64,000 nucleotides of DNA from Pseudomonas putida S13.1.2 (GTDB taxonomy: Bacteria; Pseudomonadota; Gammaproteobacteria; Pseudomonadales; Pseudomonadaceae), in NCBI RefSeq assembly GCF_000498395.2, contig NZ_CP010979.1:2418001-2482000 (forward strand). The letters are read 5' to 3'. The notes beneath the pieces are model-generated. The model ran no database searches and was not told where the DNA came from. It saw only the letters and a program-made list of their open reading frames with translations. Each line of letters begins with the position of its first letter. Position 1 is the first letter of the stretch. The position numbers were made by a program, and so were the translations under genes. Of this stretch, positions 24,918 through 34,400 are shown piece after piece.

Positions 24918-26021
24918 ATGACTGACAACAGCCACCGTACCGACCTGTTCGAACCCACCTGCATGGGTGCCATCGAACTCACCAACCGTATCGTCATGGC
25001 GCCAGTAACGCGCAGCCGCTATGCCGAGGATGGTGTGCCCAATGAACTGCATGCTACCTACTACGCTCAGCGCGCCAGCGCTGGCCTGATCATCGCCGAG
25101 GCAACCAACATCAGCGCCCAAGGCCGTGGCTACGCTGCAACGCCTGGTATCTGGAGCGCCGAACAGACGGCGGGCTGGAAGAAGGTCACCGAAGCTGTGC
25201 ATGCCCAAGGTGGCAAGATCGTGCTGCAGCTGTGGCATGTCGGCCGCTTTTCAAGCGTCGAACTGCAGCCTGACGGCCAGGCACCGGTAGCACCCTCGGC
25301 TATCAGGGCCGAGGGCAATACCTACACGGTTGACGGTTTCGTCCCTGTGTCCACACCGCGCGCGCTGGAAACTGACGAGATACCCGGGATCATCGAGCAG
25401 TACCGCGTTGCCGCGCAAAACGCCAAGCTTGCAGGGTTCGATGGGGTGGAGGTGCACTCAGCCAACAGCTACCTGCTCGATCAGTTCTTGCGTGATTCCA
25501 CCAATCAGCGCACCGACCAATACGGTGGTTCGATCGAAAACCGCGCACGCTTGACCCTTGAAGTCACCCGCGCGGTGATCGAGATCTGGGGAAGCGACCG
25601 GGTCGGCATCAGGCTTTCACCCGTGACCCCGGATGCCGGCAACACCCCTCCCGACAGCAACGTCATGGGCCTGTTCGGCTACCTGGTACCCGAACTGAAC
25701 AAGCTCGGCCTGGCCTACCTGCATTTCGTGGAGGGCGCCACGGCGACCAGCCGCGATATCCCTGAAGGCGTTGATATGGATGCCCTCAGCGGCCTTTTCG
25801 CAGGGCCCTACATCGGCAACAACAATTACGACCTGGAGATGGCCATCGAGCGACGCGCCCAGAAGCGGATTGACGCAGTGGCCTTCGGCCGCCTGTTCAT
25901 CTCCAAGCCCGACCTGGTTGAACGCTTGCGCCTTGGCGCTGAGCTGAGCATCGCCCCCAAAGAGAGCTATTACGGCGGCGGAGCCAAGGGCTACACCGAC
26001 TGGCCGAATGGCAATTACTGA
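24918..26021 (+). CDS. nemA: Old Yellow Enzyme family alkene reductase (367 aa)
   Basis: This is an FMN-dependent TIM-barrel ene-reductase. It begins 'DLFEPTCMGAIELTNRIVMA', has 'LQLWHVGRFSS', the substrate-binding His/Asn pair in 'VEVHSANSYLLDQFLRDS', 'RTDQYGGSIENRARL' and the FMN phosphate region 'DAVAFGRLFISKPDL'. It reduces activated C=C bonds, quinones, nitro compounds or N-ethylmaleimide with NAD(P)H. Note Ser in place of the usual Gly after HSAN. The ATG at 24918 is preferred to an in-frame TTG at 24903. The shared operator with nemR supports the nemA assignment. Confidence 0.88.
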   Translation: MTDNSHRTDLFEPTCMGAIELTNRIVMAPVTRSRYAEDGVPNELHATYYAQRASAGLIIAEATNISAQGRGYAATPGIWSAEQTAGWKKVTEAVHAQGGKIVLQLWHVGRFSSVELQPDGQAPVAPSAIRAEGNTYTVDGFVPVSTPRALETDEIPGIIEQYRVAAQNAKLAGFDGVEVHSANSYLLDQFLRDSTNQRTDQYGGSIENRARLTLEVTRAVIEIWGSDRVGIRLSPVTPDAGNTPPDSNVMGLFGYLVPELNKLGLAYLHFVEGATATSRDIPEGVDMDALSGLFAGPYIGNNNYDLEMAIERRAQKRIDAVAFGRLFISKPDLVERLRLGAELSIAPKESYYGGGAKGYTDWPNGNY

Positions 26022-26052
26022 ACCCCGCGTATCCACAACAGGAAAATACACC

Positions 26053-26439
26053 ATGAACAAACCCACCTACGTGCAGGAATACAAAGCCATCGTCGACGTG
26101 CTTAACCAGTACAACGAAGGCGGCAAGCAAGCCAATAGCAGCATCATGAAACCGGCTTTCAGCGGGCAGGCGACCATCTTTGGTGTTGATGCGAACGCCA
26201 AGCTGGTCGGCGGGCCGATCCAAGGCCTGTTCGATACCATCGACAACCCTCCTTTCCGCCCTTCCCCTGAGGCCGTGGGCGTGATCGTCAATATCGATAT
26301 CGTTGGCACCGCTGCCAGCGCGCGTATCGACACCAACGATATTTCCGGTTTCTGCTTCACCGACTTTTTCAACCTGCTGAAAGTCGAGGGTAAGTGGACG
26401 GTGATCAGCAAGATCTACCACACCCACATCGCGCCCTGA
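26053..26439 (+). CDS. NTF2-like/lumazine-binding-type small protein (128 aa)
   Basis: This is a compact SnoaL/NTF2-like domain. The N-terminal helices are 'EYKAIVDVLNQYNEGGKQAN', and the beta sheet ends in 'FFNLLKVEGKWTVISKIYH', the family hallmark. 'SIMKPAFSGQATIFG' is typical of the putative lumazine-binding group that often accompanies detoxification or oxidoreductase genes. It follows the alkene reductase by 31 bp on the same strand and is probably under the same operator. Its reaction is unknown. Confidence 0.75.
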   Translation: MNKPTYVQEYKAIVDVLNQYNEGGKQANSSIMKPAFSGQATIFGVDANAKLVGGPIQGLFDTIDNPPFRPSPEAVGVIVNIDIVGTAASARIDTNDISGFCFTDFFNLLKVEGKWTVISKIYHTHIAP

Positions 26440-26448
26440 TCAGCGCAT

Positions 26449-27342
26449 TTAGCTGGCTGCCGGTGTCTTCGGATACCGGCGGGCGGCCTCAGCGATCAGG
26501 TCGATCAGTAGCGTGACCTGCTCGCTCAATGCCACATTGGCAGGGTGCACCAAGCCAATGTCGCGATGGAAAGTCCTTTCGCCAAGATCATAGGCACGAA
26601 CCGAAGCAGGCCACGCATCGCGCTCGAGGGTTTGCGGTACCAATGCCACCCCTACCCCCTTCGCGACCAATTCGGTGATTGCATCCAGTTCGTCCAGCTC
26701 GCACACGTCGCGGGTATTGAAATGGGATTGACGCAAAAAGCGATCAACCTGCCGACCACCGAATGAGGAGCGATCGTAACGAATGAAGGGTTGAGTGCAG
26801 AGGATGTCGCTCCAGTCAGCCACTGGCAGGCCGGCAGGAACAATAAGGCGGTAGGGTTCGCTGGCCAGCGTCGTCCACTGCAGGTCGCTCTGCAATTCGA
26901 AGGGCGGGCGGATGATCAGCGCGATGTCGATCTCCCGTGCATCCACCGCATTGAGCAGCTGCAGTGAAACCCCCGGAATGATCCGTGTGCGGCACTCGGC
27001 CTGCGCGCCGTGAAATTGGGCCAATGCTTGCGGCAGGAGTGACCGCTGTATGGAGGCAATCGCACCGATATCCACCTGAACTGACGGCACGCCGCCCAGT
27101 GCATTGGACCCAAGGCCGTTGTACAGCCTGATGACTTCTTGCGCCTGGATCAGTATCTGCTGACCACGTCGATTCAGCTGAGCGTTCCTCCCCTTACGCT
27201 CGAATATCTCGAAGCCAAGCTCCCCCTCAAGCCTCTGCATCTGGGCGCTCACCGCTGCCTGCGTAAGGTTGATCTTCAACCCGGCCGCAGCGAATGTGCC
27301 TTCACGGGCTACCACGACCAATGTCTTCAGCTCGCGGATCAT
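26449..27342 (-). CDS. LysR-type transcriptional regulator (297 aa)
   Basis: The N-terminal winged HTH reads 'ELKTLVVVAREGTFAAAGLK' and 'LTQAAVSAQMQRLEGELGFE'. The C-terminal domain (about 90-290) is the periplasmic-binding-like effector fold. The ATG at 27342 follows AAAGGAA; two in-frame TTGs lie just ahead. It is divergent from a VOC-protein gene 149 bp away across an AT-rich region, suggesting that this gene and perhaps the following symporter are its targets. Confidence 0.87.
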   Translation of the reverse strand: MIRELKTLVVVAREGTFAAAGLKINLTQAAVSAQMQRLEGELGFEIFERKGRNAQLNRRGQQILIQAQEVIRLYNGLGSNALGGVPSVQVDIGAIASIQRSLLPQALAQFHGAQAECRTRIIPGVSLQLLNAVDAREIDIALIIRPPFELQSDLQWTTLASEPYRLIVPAGLPVADWSDILCTQPFIRYDRSSFGGRQVDRFLRQSHFNTRDVCELDELDAITELVAKGVGVALVPQTLERDAWPASVRAYDLGERTFHRDIGLVHPANVALSEQVTLLIDLIAEAARRYPKTPAAS

Positions 27343-27491
27343 CAACAAATTTCCTTTGTGCTTTTAAGAAAAATATATTGATTTTTTTATTGCTTGGCTA
27401 CTTCTAAACTCGCTCCCAGATCGAAAAAACGAGAGGCCGCACCGGCGTCTCACCCTGTCGAAACAACAAGATAAACCTTGAGGAGCGCCTG

Positions 27492-27917
27492 ATGAGCCTG
27501 TCCCCTTTCCACCTTGCGATTCCCGTTCACGATATTGCTGCCGCTCGAAAGTTTTACGGTGAGGTATTCAATCTTGAAGAAGGCCGCTCTGCTGCCCAGT
27601 GGGTTGACTTCAACTTCTACGGGCACCAACTGGTGATTCATGAACACCCCAAGATGTCCTATCAGGAAAACGCCCTGAGCAACCCGGTGGACGGACACAA
27701 CGTCCCCGCGCCGCACTTTGGCGTGATTCTGCAATGGGACCAATGGGAAACGCTTGCCGAGCGCCTGACGGCCCTGGGTACACAGTTCGTCATCGAGCCC
27801 TATATCCGGTTCAAGGGCCAGGTGGGCGAACAAGCCACGATGTTCCTCTTTGACCCGTGCGGCAATGCACTGGAGTTCAAAGCCTTCAAGGACATGGGGC
27901 AAATTTTCGCCAAGTAA
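27492..27917 (+). CDS. VOC-family glyoxalase/dioxygenase-like protein (141 aa)
   Basis: Two beta-alpha-beta modules are visible. The first is '[20 protein letters not shown]' with a His in the metal position. The second contains '[18 protein letters not shown]' and ends '[15 protein letters not shown]', giving His and Glu candidates for a metal site. Proteins of this length act as lactoylglutathione-lyase-like or ring-cleavage-like enzymes. GAGGAG precedes the ATG. It is divergent from the LysR gene and upstream of a dicarboxylate/amino-acid symporter, so it may handle a product related to that import. Confidence 0.78.
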   Translation: MSLSPFHLAIPVHDIAAARKFYGEVFNLEEGRSAAQWVDFNFYGHQLVIHEHPKMSYQENALSNPVDGHNVPAPHFGVILQWDQWETLAERLTALGTQFVIEPYIRFKGQVGEQATMFLFDPCGNALEFKAFKDMGQIFAK

Positions 27918-27940
27918 TAGTGTTTCAACAACGTGCTCCC

Positions 27941-27961
27941 GCGTGAGCTATTCGCTCACGC
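27941..27961. terminator. Hairpin between VOC gene and symporter gene
   Basis: GCGTGAGC and GCTCACGC form a perfect 8-bp stem with loop TATTC, 24 bp after the VOC stop. There is no U-run, so it may be an attenuating or RNA-stabilising hairpin rather than a strong terminator. Confidence 0.5.
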
Positions 27962-28013
27962 ATCTAGCTACTGCCTTGCGCGCAGCACTCCTTATATAAA
28001 AAAGGCTAGAGAC

Positions 28014-29273
28014 ATGAAAAGAATTCCACTGGTGTGGCAAATCATTGCCGGCTTGTGCTTTGGCATCGTTGTCGGCGGCTACCTCAACACCCACCCAGAA
28101 CATCAGCAATGGGTCAGCAGTGAAGTCCTGAAACCCCTTGGCGATATCTTCATCAAAATGATGAAGATGATTGTCGTGCCTATTGTCTTCTGCTGCATGG
28201 TGCTGGGTATCGCGGGCGGTGGGGACAACAAGTCGTTCGGCCGTATGGGGGCCAAGTCGCTGGCTTATTTCTTCGCTATCACTACGCTGGCGATCATTGT
28301 CGGGCTAATTCTCGGCAACCTGCTGGAGCCTGGATCAGACACTGTAATCGCAGGGATCGCACACGCCGATGCAGCGATGAAAGCCGAGCCTTCCAAAGGT
28401 GCCCTGATCATCCTGCAAAATATCGTCCCGGATAACGTTTTTCTTTCACTGTCCGAAGGCAAACTCCTCTCCATACTCTTTTTCGCCGTCTTGTTTGGCA
28501 TGGCCTTGAACGCCTTGCCTCGCGAGAAAAGTGCGCCAGTCATTGCCACCCTGCAGGGCACTTCAGACGCAATGTTCAAACTGGTTGGCTATGTGATGGC
28601 GTACGCACCGATTGGCGTATTCGGGATGATCGGCGCTACGGTAGCTACCTTCGGTTTCGCCTCGCTTCTGCCCCTGCTGAAGTTGATCGGCGTTGTTTAC
28701 CTCGCCCTCCTCCTGTTCGCCTTCGTGATACTCGGTGGTATTTGCTACCTGATCGGCGAAAACCTGCTCACGCTTATTCGTTACTTCAAGGACGAACTGA
28801 TTCTGGCGTGTTCCAGCGCAGCCTCTGCGGCCGTGATGCCGCAACTGATGGAGAAACTTGAGCGCTATGGGGTGCCCCGGCGGATTGTAAGTTTCGTCGT
28901 GCCGGTTGGCTATGCCTTCAACCTTGACGGCGCGTCGATCTTCCTGGGCGTGGCAACCATCTTCATCGCGCAGCTTTACGGCATAGACCTTTCGCTCTCG
29001 CAGCAGATTCTACTGGTCGTGACGATGGTGCTGACCTCCAAGGGTGCTGCCGGTGTGCCTGGCTTTGCAATCATTATCCTCTCGGCCACCCTGGCATCGG
29101 CTGGGCTGCCTCTGGAAGCCGTTGCACTGGTAGCAGGTATCTTCCGAGTGATTGAAAGCGGTACCACCACGCTGAACGTTCTCGGCAATGCAATCGCTCC
29201 ACTGGTTATCAGTAGGTGGGAAGGGGTTCGGCTGAAACCTGCGGAGCAAGGCCAGGTCCTCGACAGAAGTTGA
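28014..29273 (+). CDS. Dicarboxylate/amino acid:cation symporter, GltP/DctA type (419 aa)
   Basis: This is an inner-membrane DAACS-family importer with eight helices and two hairpin loops. HP1 contains the serine-rich 'SSASAAVMPQLMEKLERYG', TM7 has 'NLDGASIFLG', and HP2 has 'TSKGAAGVPGFAIIILS'. The substrate motif of TM8 is 'IESGTTTLNVLGNAIAPLV'; a glutamate carrier usually has an Arg and a dicarboxylate carrier has 'RTxxNVxGD', so this variant may carry another substrate. The ATG at 28014 opens directly at the first helix. Confidence 0.87.
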   Translation: MKRIPLVWQIIAGLCFGIVVGGYLNTHPEHQQWVSSEVLKPLGDIFIKMMKMIVVPIVFCCMVLGIAGGGDNKSFGRMGAKSLAYFFAITTLAIIVGLILGNLLEPGSDTVIAGIAHADAAMKAEPSKGALIILQNIVPDNVFLSLSEGKLLSILFFAVLFGMALNALPREKSAPVIATLQGTSDAMFKLVGYVMAYAPIGVFGMIGATVATFGFASLLPLLKLIGVVYLALLLFAFVILGGICYLIGENLLTLIRYFKDELILACSSAASAAVMPQLMEKLERYGVPRRIVSFVVPVGYAFNLDGASIFLGVATIFIAQLYGIDLSLSQQILLVVTMVLTSKGAAGVPGFAIIILSATLASAGLPLEAVALVAGIFRVIESGTTTLNVLGNAIAPLVISRWEGVRLKPAEQGQVLDRS

Positions 29274-29279
29274 GTGCAA

Positions 29280-30010
29280 CGGCGGTGGCCTTGGCCCCGA
29301 CTCACCTAACCCACTACAGCCGTAGTTCGAGATCAGGTTGCCCAGCACACACTTGAAAATCGCCCGGTCTGAATTGAGCACGGCATCCTGCCGTCGCTGC
29401 AGCAACTTCAGGCGTAGGCCCTTGGCTTGCGCCAACGGCTGGTGCAGCGAGTCTAGCTCGGTCAACAGCGCGTTCAGGGCATCGTCCGCTTTCTGTTTCT
29501 CGCGGTGGACGCGAAAGTTCGCGCAGGGACGATTTGCGTCATCGCCACCAGGCATGTCTGGGCGAAGCACACCGCAATCACCACGGTTCTGTTCACCCAA
29601 CGTTCGTTGTCAAAGCGCGCGGTGAATGATACCCAGGCCGCTGCGACACCCGCCAAGGTGCCCGCCAGCCACCATATCAGGATCCAGTAGAAGTCCATGC
29701 GCGAAAGCGCCTGCCCATGGCGGATGTAGTGGTAATAATCCCAATAGCCAAACCCGGCCCATACGGCAATGGCAACAAACATGAACAAGCGCCGCCTGCC
29801 AAGGTTTTCTGCAGCCTGAGCATCGAGAAAACCGCCGTGCATGCTGAAGACGGATCCCAACGGGCTGAACAGTTCAAGCAGAACTTCCTGGCAGAGCAAG
29901 CTCGCCTGTGGGGCAATGACGCGGCCGAGCAGAAACAGCAGATCGCCCAGGTACAGGCCAAACAACAGCAGCAACAAGCCCACCCACAAACGGCAGTAAG
30001 CAAAGACTTC
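29280..30010 (-). pseudogene. Probable broken membrane-protein gene (frameshifted, no clear start)
   Basis: On the minus strand, a frame from about 30010 to 29474 encodes four hydrophobic helices ('LLLLLFGLYLGDLLFLLG', 'LFMFVAIAVWAGFGYW', 'FYWILIWWLAGTLAGVAAAW', 'VIAVCFAQTCLVAM') with no ATG in front: the upstream frame is REP sequence. Near 29510-29560 the coding pattern appears to shift to another frame, which continues with 'EKQKADDALNALLTELDSL' and 'LLQRRQDAVLNSDRAIFKCV' towards the end of the symporter gene. Together they read as one hypothetical membrane protein with a missing 5' end and a frameshift. No family was recognised. The rest of the 29274-30219 gap is REP sequence. Confidence 0.35.
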
Positions 30011-30037
30011 TGATAGTAAAAACTGCCCAGCATTATT

Positions 30038-30150
30038 GGGGCTGCTTTGCAGCCCCTCGCGGGCTTGCCCGCTCCCACCGAGCGTAATTGCGCACCGAGC
30101 GCACAACCTGTGGGAGCGGGCGAGCCCGCGAAGGGCCGCAACGCGGCCCC
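30038..30150. repeat. REP pair of the GCGGGC class
   Basis: Two opposed palindromic units, 'CGCGGGCTTGCCCGCTCCCA' and 'TGGGAGCGGGCGAGCCCGCG', flank a short spacer. They are preceded by a perfect GGGGCTGC/GCAGCCCC hairpin. The class differs from the GCCGGC REPs left of 15 kb but equals the pair at 47300. Confidence 0.75.
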
Positions 30151-30219
30151 AATTGCTTAACTGACGGGTATCAGGCTGATGCCTGGCTTTTTCGTGGGAG
30201 CCAAAGGCTGGGCCATCGC

Positions 30220-31089
30220 CTACAGGGCATCGGGTAGCGCCAGCACAGCCAGCAGTTTGTCTCTGGTCGTTTGAGAGCAAGGCTGCATCGGCTCGCGCAG
30301 CTCGTCGGTCATCAAGCCCTGGAACTGCAATGCCGCCTTGACCACGGCCGGGTTGGGCTCGGCAAAGGCCATCCTGATCCAGGGCAGCAACTGGTAGAAC
30401 GTGCCACGCGCAGCCGCCCAGTCGCCGCTATCCACCTGCCGTAGCATCCGCACGTAAAGGTGCGTATGCACATGGGCCGAAGCCGAAATGGCCCCTGCAC
30501 CGCCCAGGCACAGGTTGTTGAATATCTGCAGGTCTTCACCGGCCAGCACTTGGGCATGACCGTCCTGGATCAAGGCCATGGTGGTTTCGCTGTCGCCGCT
30601 GCAGTCCTTGACTGCCGCGATACGGGGGTGGCGCACGATCCGGCGCAAGGTTTCGCGCTCGATGCGCACGCCGGTGCGGTAAGGGATGTCGTATACGATC
30701 AACGGCACGCTGGCGGCATCCGCTACGGTGTTGAAGAAGGCCTCTATGCCGGCCTGCGAAGGGCGGATGTAGCAAGGTGCCGGTACCAGAAGCCCCGCAA
30801 TGTCACGCCGCTGGATTTCGGCCTGGAAGGCCAGCAACTCACGCAGGTTGTAACCCGACAGGCCCATCACCACCTGGCCTGGCGCCGCCCAGGCCAGCAC
30901 GGCATCCAGCACAGCCAGTTGCTCGGCCTTGGACAGTGCTGCCGCTTCGCCCGTGGTACCGCACACCACAAAACCGGCTACGCCGTCTTCGAGCAGCTTC
31001 TTCACCAGCTTTTCCAGTGCGGCGAAGTCCACTTCATTGGCGCGCATGGGTGTGACGAGGGCGATCCAGATACCACGGAAATTCGACAT
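30220..31089 (-). CDS. DapA-family aldolase/lyase (289 aa)
   Basis: This is a class I TIM-barrel aldolase of the dihydrodipicolinate synthase/N-acetylneuraminate lyase family. Key elements are 'VCGTTGEAAALS', the catalytic Tyr in 'VYDIPYRTGVRI', the Schiff-base Lys in 'IAAVKDCSGDSETTMAL' and 'LAGEDLQIFNNLCLGGAGAI'. All catalytic positions are intact. Whether it is a true lysine-pathway DapA is uncertain, because pseudomonads usually carry several paralogues and the housekeeping dapA is normally elsewhere. CAGGAG precedes the ATG. It follows the cellulose operon on the same strand after 332 bp. Confidence 0.88.
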   Translation of the reverse strand: MSNFRGIWIALVTPMRANEVDFAALEKLVKKLLEDGVAGFVVCGTTGEAAALSKAEQLAVLDAVLAWAAPGQVVMGLSGYNLRELLAFQAEIQRRDIAGLLVPAPCYIRPSQAGIEAFFNTVADAASVPLIVYDIPYRTGVRIERETLRRIVRHPRIAAVKDCSGDSETTMALIQDGHAQVLAGEDLQIFNNLCLGGAGAISASAHVHTHLYVRMLRQVDSGDWAAARGTFYQLLPWIRMAFAEPNPAVVKAALQFQGLMTDELREPMQPCSQTTRDKLLAVLALPDAL

Positions 31090-31170
31090 GCAAAAACTCC
31101 TGATGTTGACCGAAAGTCAGCGTCAGCGGGTGAGGAGTCGAAGTGGTCTGGCAGGGATACCTGGCGCCTT

Positions 31171-31199
31171 CTGTCTCGTCAGCCCACCTGACGAGACAG
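31171..31199. other. Perfect 12-bp hairpin upstream of the dapA-like gene
   Basis: CTGTCTCGTCAG and CTGACGAGACAG pair perfectly around CCCAC. On the minus strand it lies 82 bp before the dapA-like start and 11 bp after the stop of a 33-codon frame. There is no U-run, so it could terminate the cellulose transcript, protect the 5' end of the dapA-like mRNA, or serve as a binding site. Confidence 0.6.
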
Positions 31200-31209
31200 C
31201 GCGCCTCGG

Positions 31210-31311
31210 TCAGATGAGCGGCTGTTTCTTGGATTTCTTGGCAACGGCAACGCACGCCTCTGCCTGGGCAATGAAGCCCGAAGCGGAAATGGCGTGGTTG
31301 GACATGGACAT
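31210..31311 (-). CDS. Possible 33-aa small protein or leader peptide
   Basis: An ATG frame between bcsC and the dapA-like gene encodes 33 residues ending 'AVAKKSKKQPLI'. Codon use resembles the neighbouring genes (mostly GCC, TCC, AAG, CAG). It ends 11 bp before the perfect hairpin at 31171. The ribosome-binding site is poor. Four lysines in five positions ahead of a DapA-family gene invite a leader-peptide idea, but this is speculative. The rest of the 31090-31421 gap shows nothing else. Confidence 0.28.
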   Translation of the reverse strand: MSMSNHAISASGFIAQAEACVAVAKKSKKQPLI

Positions 31312-31421
31312 GCTGGTAAACCCGTTGCGTAGGTATGGCTGGATAATGGTGGGGCGGCGTGGCCGGTGTCAACCCTTGGTCTGCATCGGCCCGTGTAGCA
31401 GCGTGCAAGCAGGTATTGCCG

Positions 31422-34400
31422 TCAACGCCACTCGCTGTAAGGCTCCAGCGGCGTTACCGGCAAGGCCAGGTTGCCCCGCCACGGCTCGAACAGGTAGCGC
31501 AGGTAGAGCATGGCATGGCTAGGCGCGTAGTCATCGCTGTGCTGCCAGTCGAAGCCGCCGCCCAGTACCCACCGATCACTCAGGCGCCGTTCGAACAGGC
31601 CGCGCAGGCGGTAGCCCAGCCCGCTGCTGTCGCTGGCTTCGCTCATGGCATCAATGTTGGAGTCAACGCCATATTGCGCCAGCACCCTGCGATTGACGTG
31701 GGCGTCCGGGTACAACCGGCTGCTGCCACTGTGGGCCTGGGACCAACTGACCGAACCCTCCAGCAACAGCGACCAGTCGTAGTTGCGCCAGGCGTAACTG
31801 ACCGGCACGCCTACCGACGTGTAACGCTGTGGGCTGTAGTAGCCGCCCTGCCCCAGGCTGTAGCCGCCCAGGTCCTTGTCATGGCGCCAGTGCATCAGCG
31901 TCAGGCCAACACGCACACGCTCGTCGGCCCTTTCCACCACTCGGTGGTAATAGCCGGCCATGGCCCGAGTGCGCTGGTTGTCGGCAACGTTTTCGCCATA
32001 CAACCAGTGATGCCCCAGGCTGGCCCAGACACCGTTGTCGCCCCCTTGGTCCCAGCTCAGGCCAAGCGTGCCGCCATTGGCTGTGACACCGCCCCAACGC
32101 ACGCCTGTCGGGCGGTCGCGTGCGCCGGCAAACGACAACAGCGAGTTGCTCATGGGCCGCCGCGATGCAGTCAGCGACCAGCCAACTTGGCCGAGGTCTC
32201 CGCTGAGCGTTGCGCCACCTAGCCAGTTATTGACCGCATAGCCCTGGGTGGTGCCCAGGTCGACCGCCCAACGGCCGCCCTGCCAACCCAGTGCCAGTAC
32301 ACTGCCGTCAGCGGTCTGCGAGCCCCCCGTGCACGCGGGCAGCGATTTTCCGTCAGCGGTCTGGCCGACAAATTGGCAGCTACCGAAATCGGGGGTGTAG
32401 CGCCCCTGGTCGTTCTGCTCGAACGACCCTGCATCCATGCCAATGCGCTCCACGCGGGCAAAGGCAGTGCCGTCCTGCCAAGGGGTATCGACATGCAACA
32501 GGGTCGACTGGGTGCTGAGCTCGGAGGTGCCTGGCGTCCCGTCGTCCTGGCGCCAACCGTAGTCGTGCATCAGCGTCACATGGGTATTGCGCTGGCGATA
32601 CAGTGCATCGACGTCGCTGCGCAGGCTGCGTGCCAGCCAGTCGTCAGCCTCTTGCTCGCGGCTGGCCAGCGTCAGGGCACGGTCATCCCGCGGCGAGGCG
32701 GCAGCACGGTCCAGCAACTGCGCATCGGCCATCGCTGCGGCGTAGAGGTCCAGCGCCCGTTGCGGGTCGTCCTTCGCCACCAGGCGGGCGGCGTCACGGC
32801 GCAACAACGGATCAGGCCGGGGCTGCTGCGATGCAATCCGGTCGAGCAGCCTGGCCGCCTGGTCGTGTTCGCCCAAGGCAGCCCAGACAGCCGCCAGGCG
32901 CCGCTGGGCATTGCTGTCATCGTCGGCCAACTGTGGCACTTGCACAGTCAACATGTGCCGAGCCTTTGCCAGGTTGCCTTCTGCCAGCGCGCTTTCGATC
33001 ACGCCAAGGCGCGCTTCCGGTCGCCCTGGCTGTACGGCCAGCACACGCTGGTAATAACCACGCGCCTTGTCAGGCTCACCGCGCGCTGCCGCCCAGTCGG
33101 CCAACAGCATCAAGTCGTCGGGGCCGCCTTCGCCACGTGCCAGGCCGGCTTCAAGCAAGGCTGTCGCCTCGGTAACGCGGCCTTGCGCCTGGAGCTGCTG
33201 CGCCGAGGCCAGGGTCACGCGGCGCTGAATGCGCTGCTGCAGGGCACGCATGTCAGCGCTCCAGGTTGCCTGCGGCACTGCGCCCAGGCTGTCCAGGGCC
33301 AAGGCATCACGGTCGCTGGACTCAAGAAACAGGCCGTGGGCATAGCGGGTTGCCGGGTCGTGTGGCTGGTGCTGGACCAGTTTGGCGAATGCCGCGTCGG
33401 CCTCGGCGGTGCGGCCCTGGTGACGCAAGCTATTGGCCAATTGATACACCAGCCAAGGTTCATCGGGGGCCAAGGCAGTGGCCTGGGCCAACACCTGGCT
33501 GGCCGCTGCCCAGTCTTCGCGTTGCAGCGCCTGGTCACCCTGCTGACGCAGGCGTGCAAGTTCCAGGCTGCGGCGCAGACTGGCGAATTGCACCTGCTGG
33601 CGTGGCGGCAAGCTGTCCAGGTACGCCTGCGCCTTGGCGGGCGATTGCGCCTGGTACACACGCATCAGGCCACGCACGGCGCTTTCATTATCCGGTGCCA
33701 TGCGCCTCACTTGCAGGAACTGCCGCTCGGCGGCAATCGCATCGCCTTCAGCCAGCGAAACATCGGCCAGGCCGAGCAAGGCGTACTCATCTTTCGGGCG
33801 TTGCTGGCGCGCCTGCAAGTACAGTGCGCGGGCGCCTCGCAGGTTGTTGGCCTGCAGGGCGCGCTCAGCGTTGTGAAGTTGCGCCCAATACTGGCTGGAC
33901 GACTCCAGGTCCTTCCATTGGCTGATCCAGTAGGTGTCCTGTTCCTTGGCACTCGCCGTCCGGAACGCTGTGTTGGCGTTTTCGTAGCGGCCCTGACGCA
34001 TCAGTGCATAACCCAGGGCGCCGTGCAGGCTGGCATCGTCCGGGTACCGGCGCAGCGCCCGTCGCAGCTGCACTTCGGCTTCGGCATTTCGGCCCTTGTC
34101 GAGCAACGCCTTGCCGCGCTGGCCCGCCTGCCAGGACGGGTCGGCCAACAGCGTGCGCTGCTGTTGCAGGTTGGCGCTGGCCTGTGCCAGCAGCGGCGAA
34201 GCCGGGTAGCGTTTGAGGAAGGCTTGCCAGGCCGCTGCGCTGGTGCTGCTCACCGCTTGCCCGGACAGGTAGTCGAACTCCCGCTGGGCGGCAGCATCCC
34301 GGGCGCCGGGGTCGCGCGCCAGCTGATCGAGCAGTGCCAGTGCTTCGCGGTCACGCTTTTCGGCGAACAGCCAGCCGGCCAGGGTCTGGCGCAACCCGGC

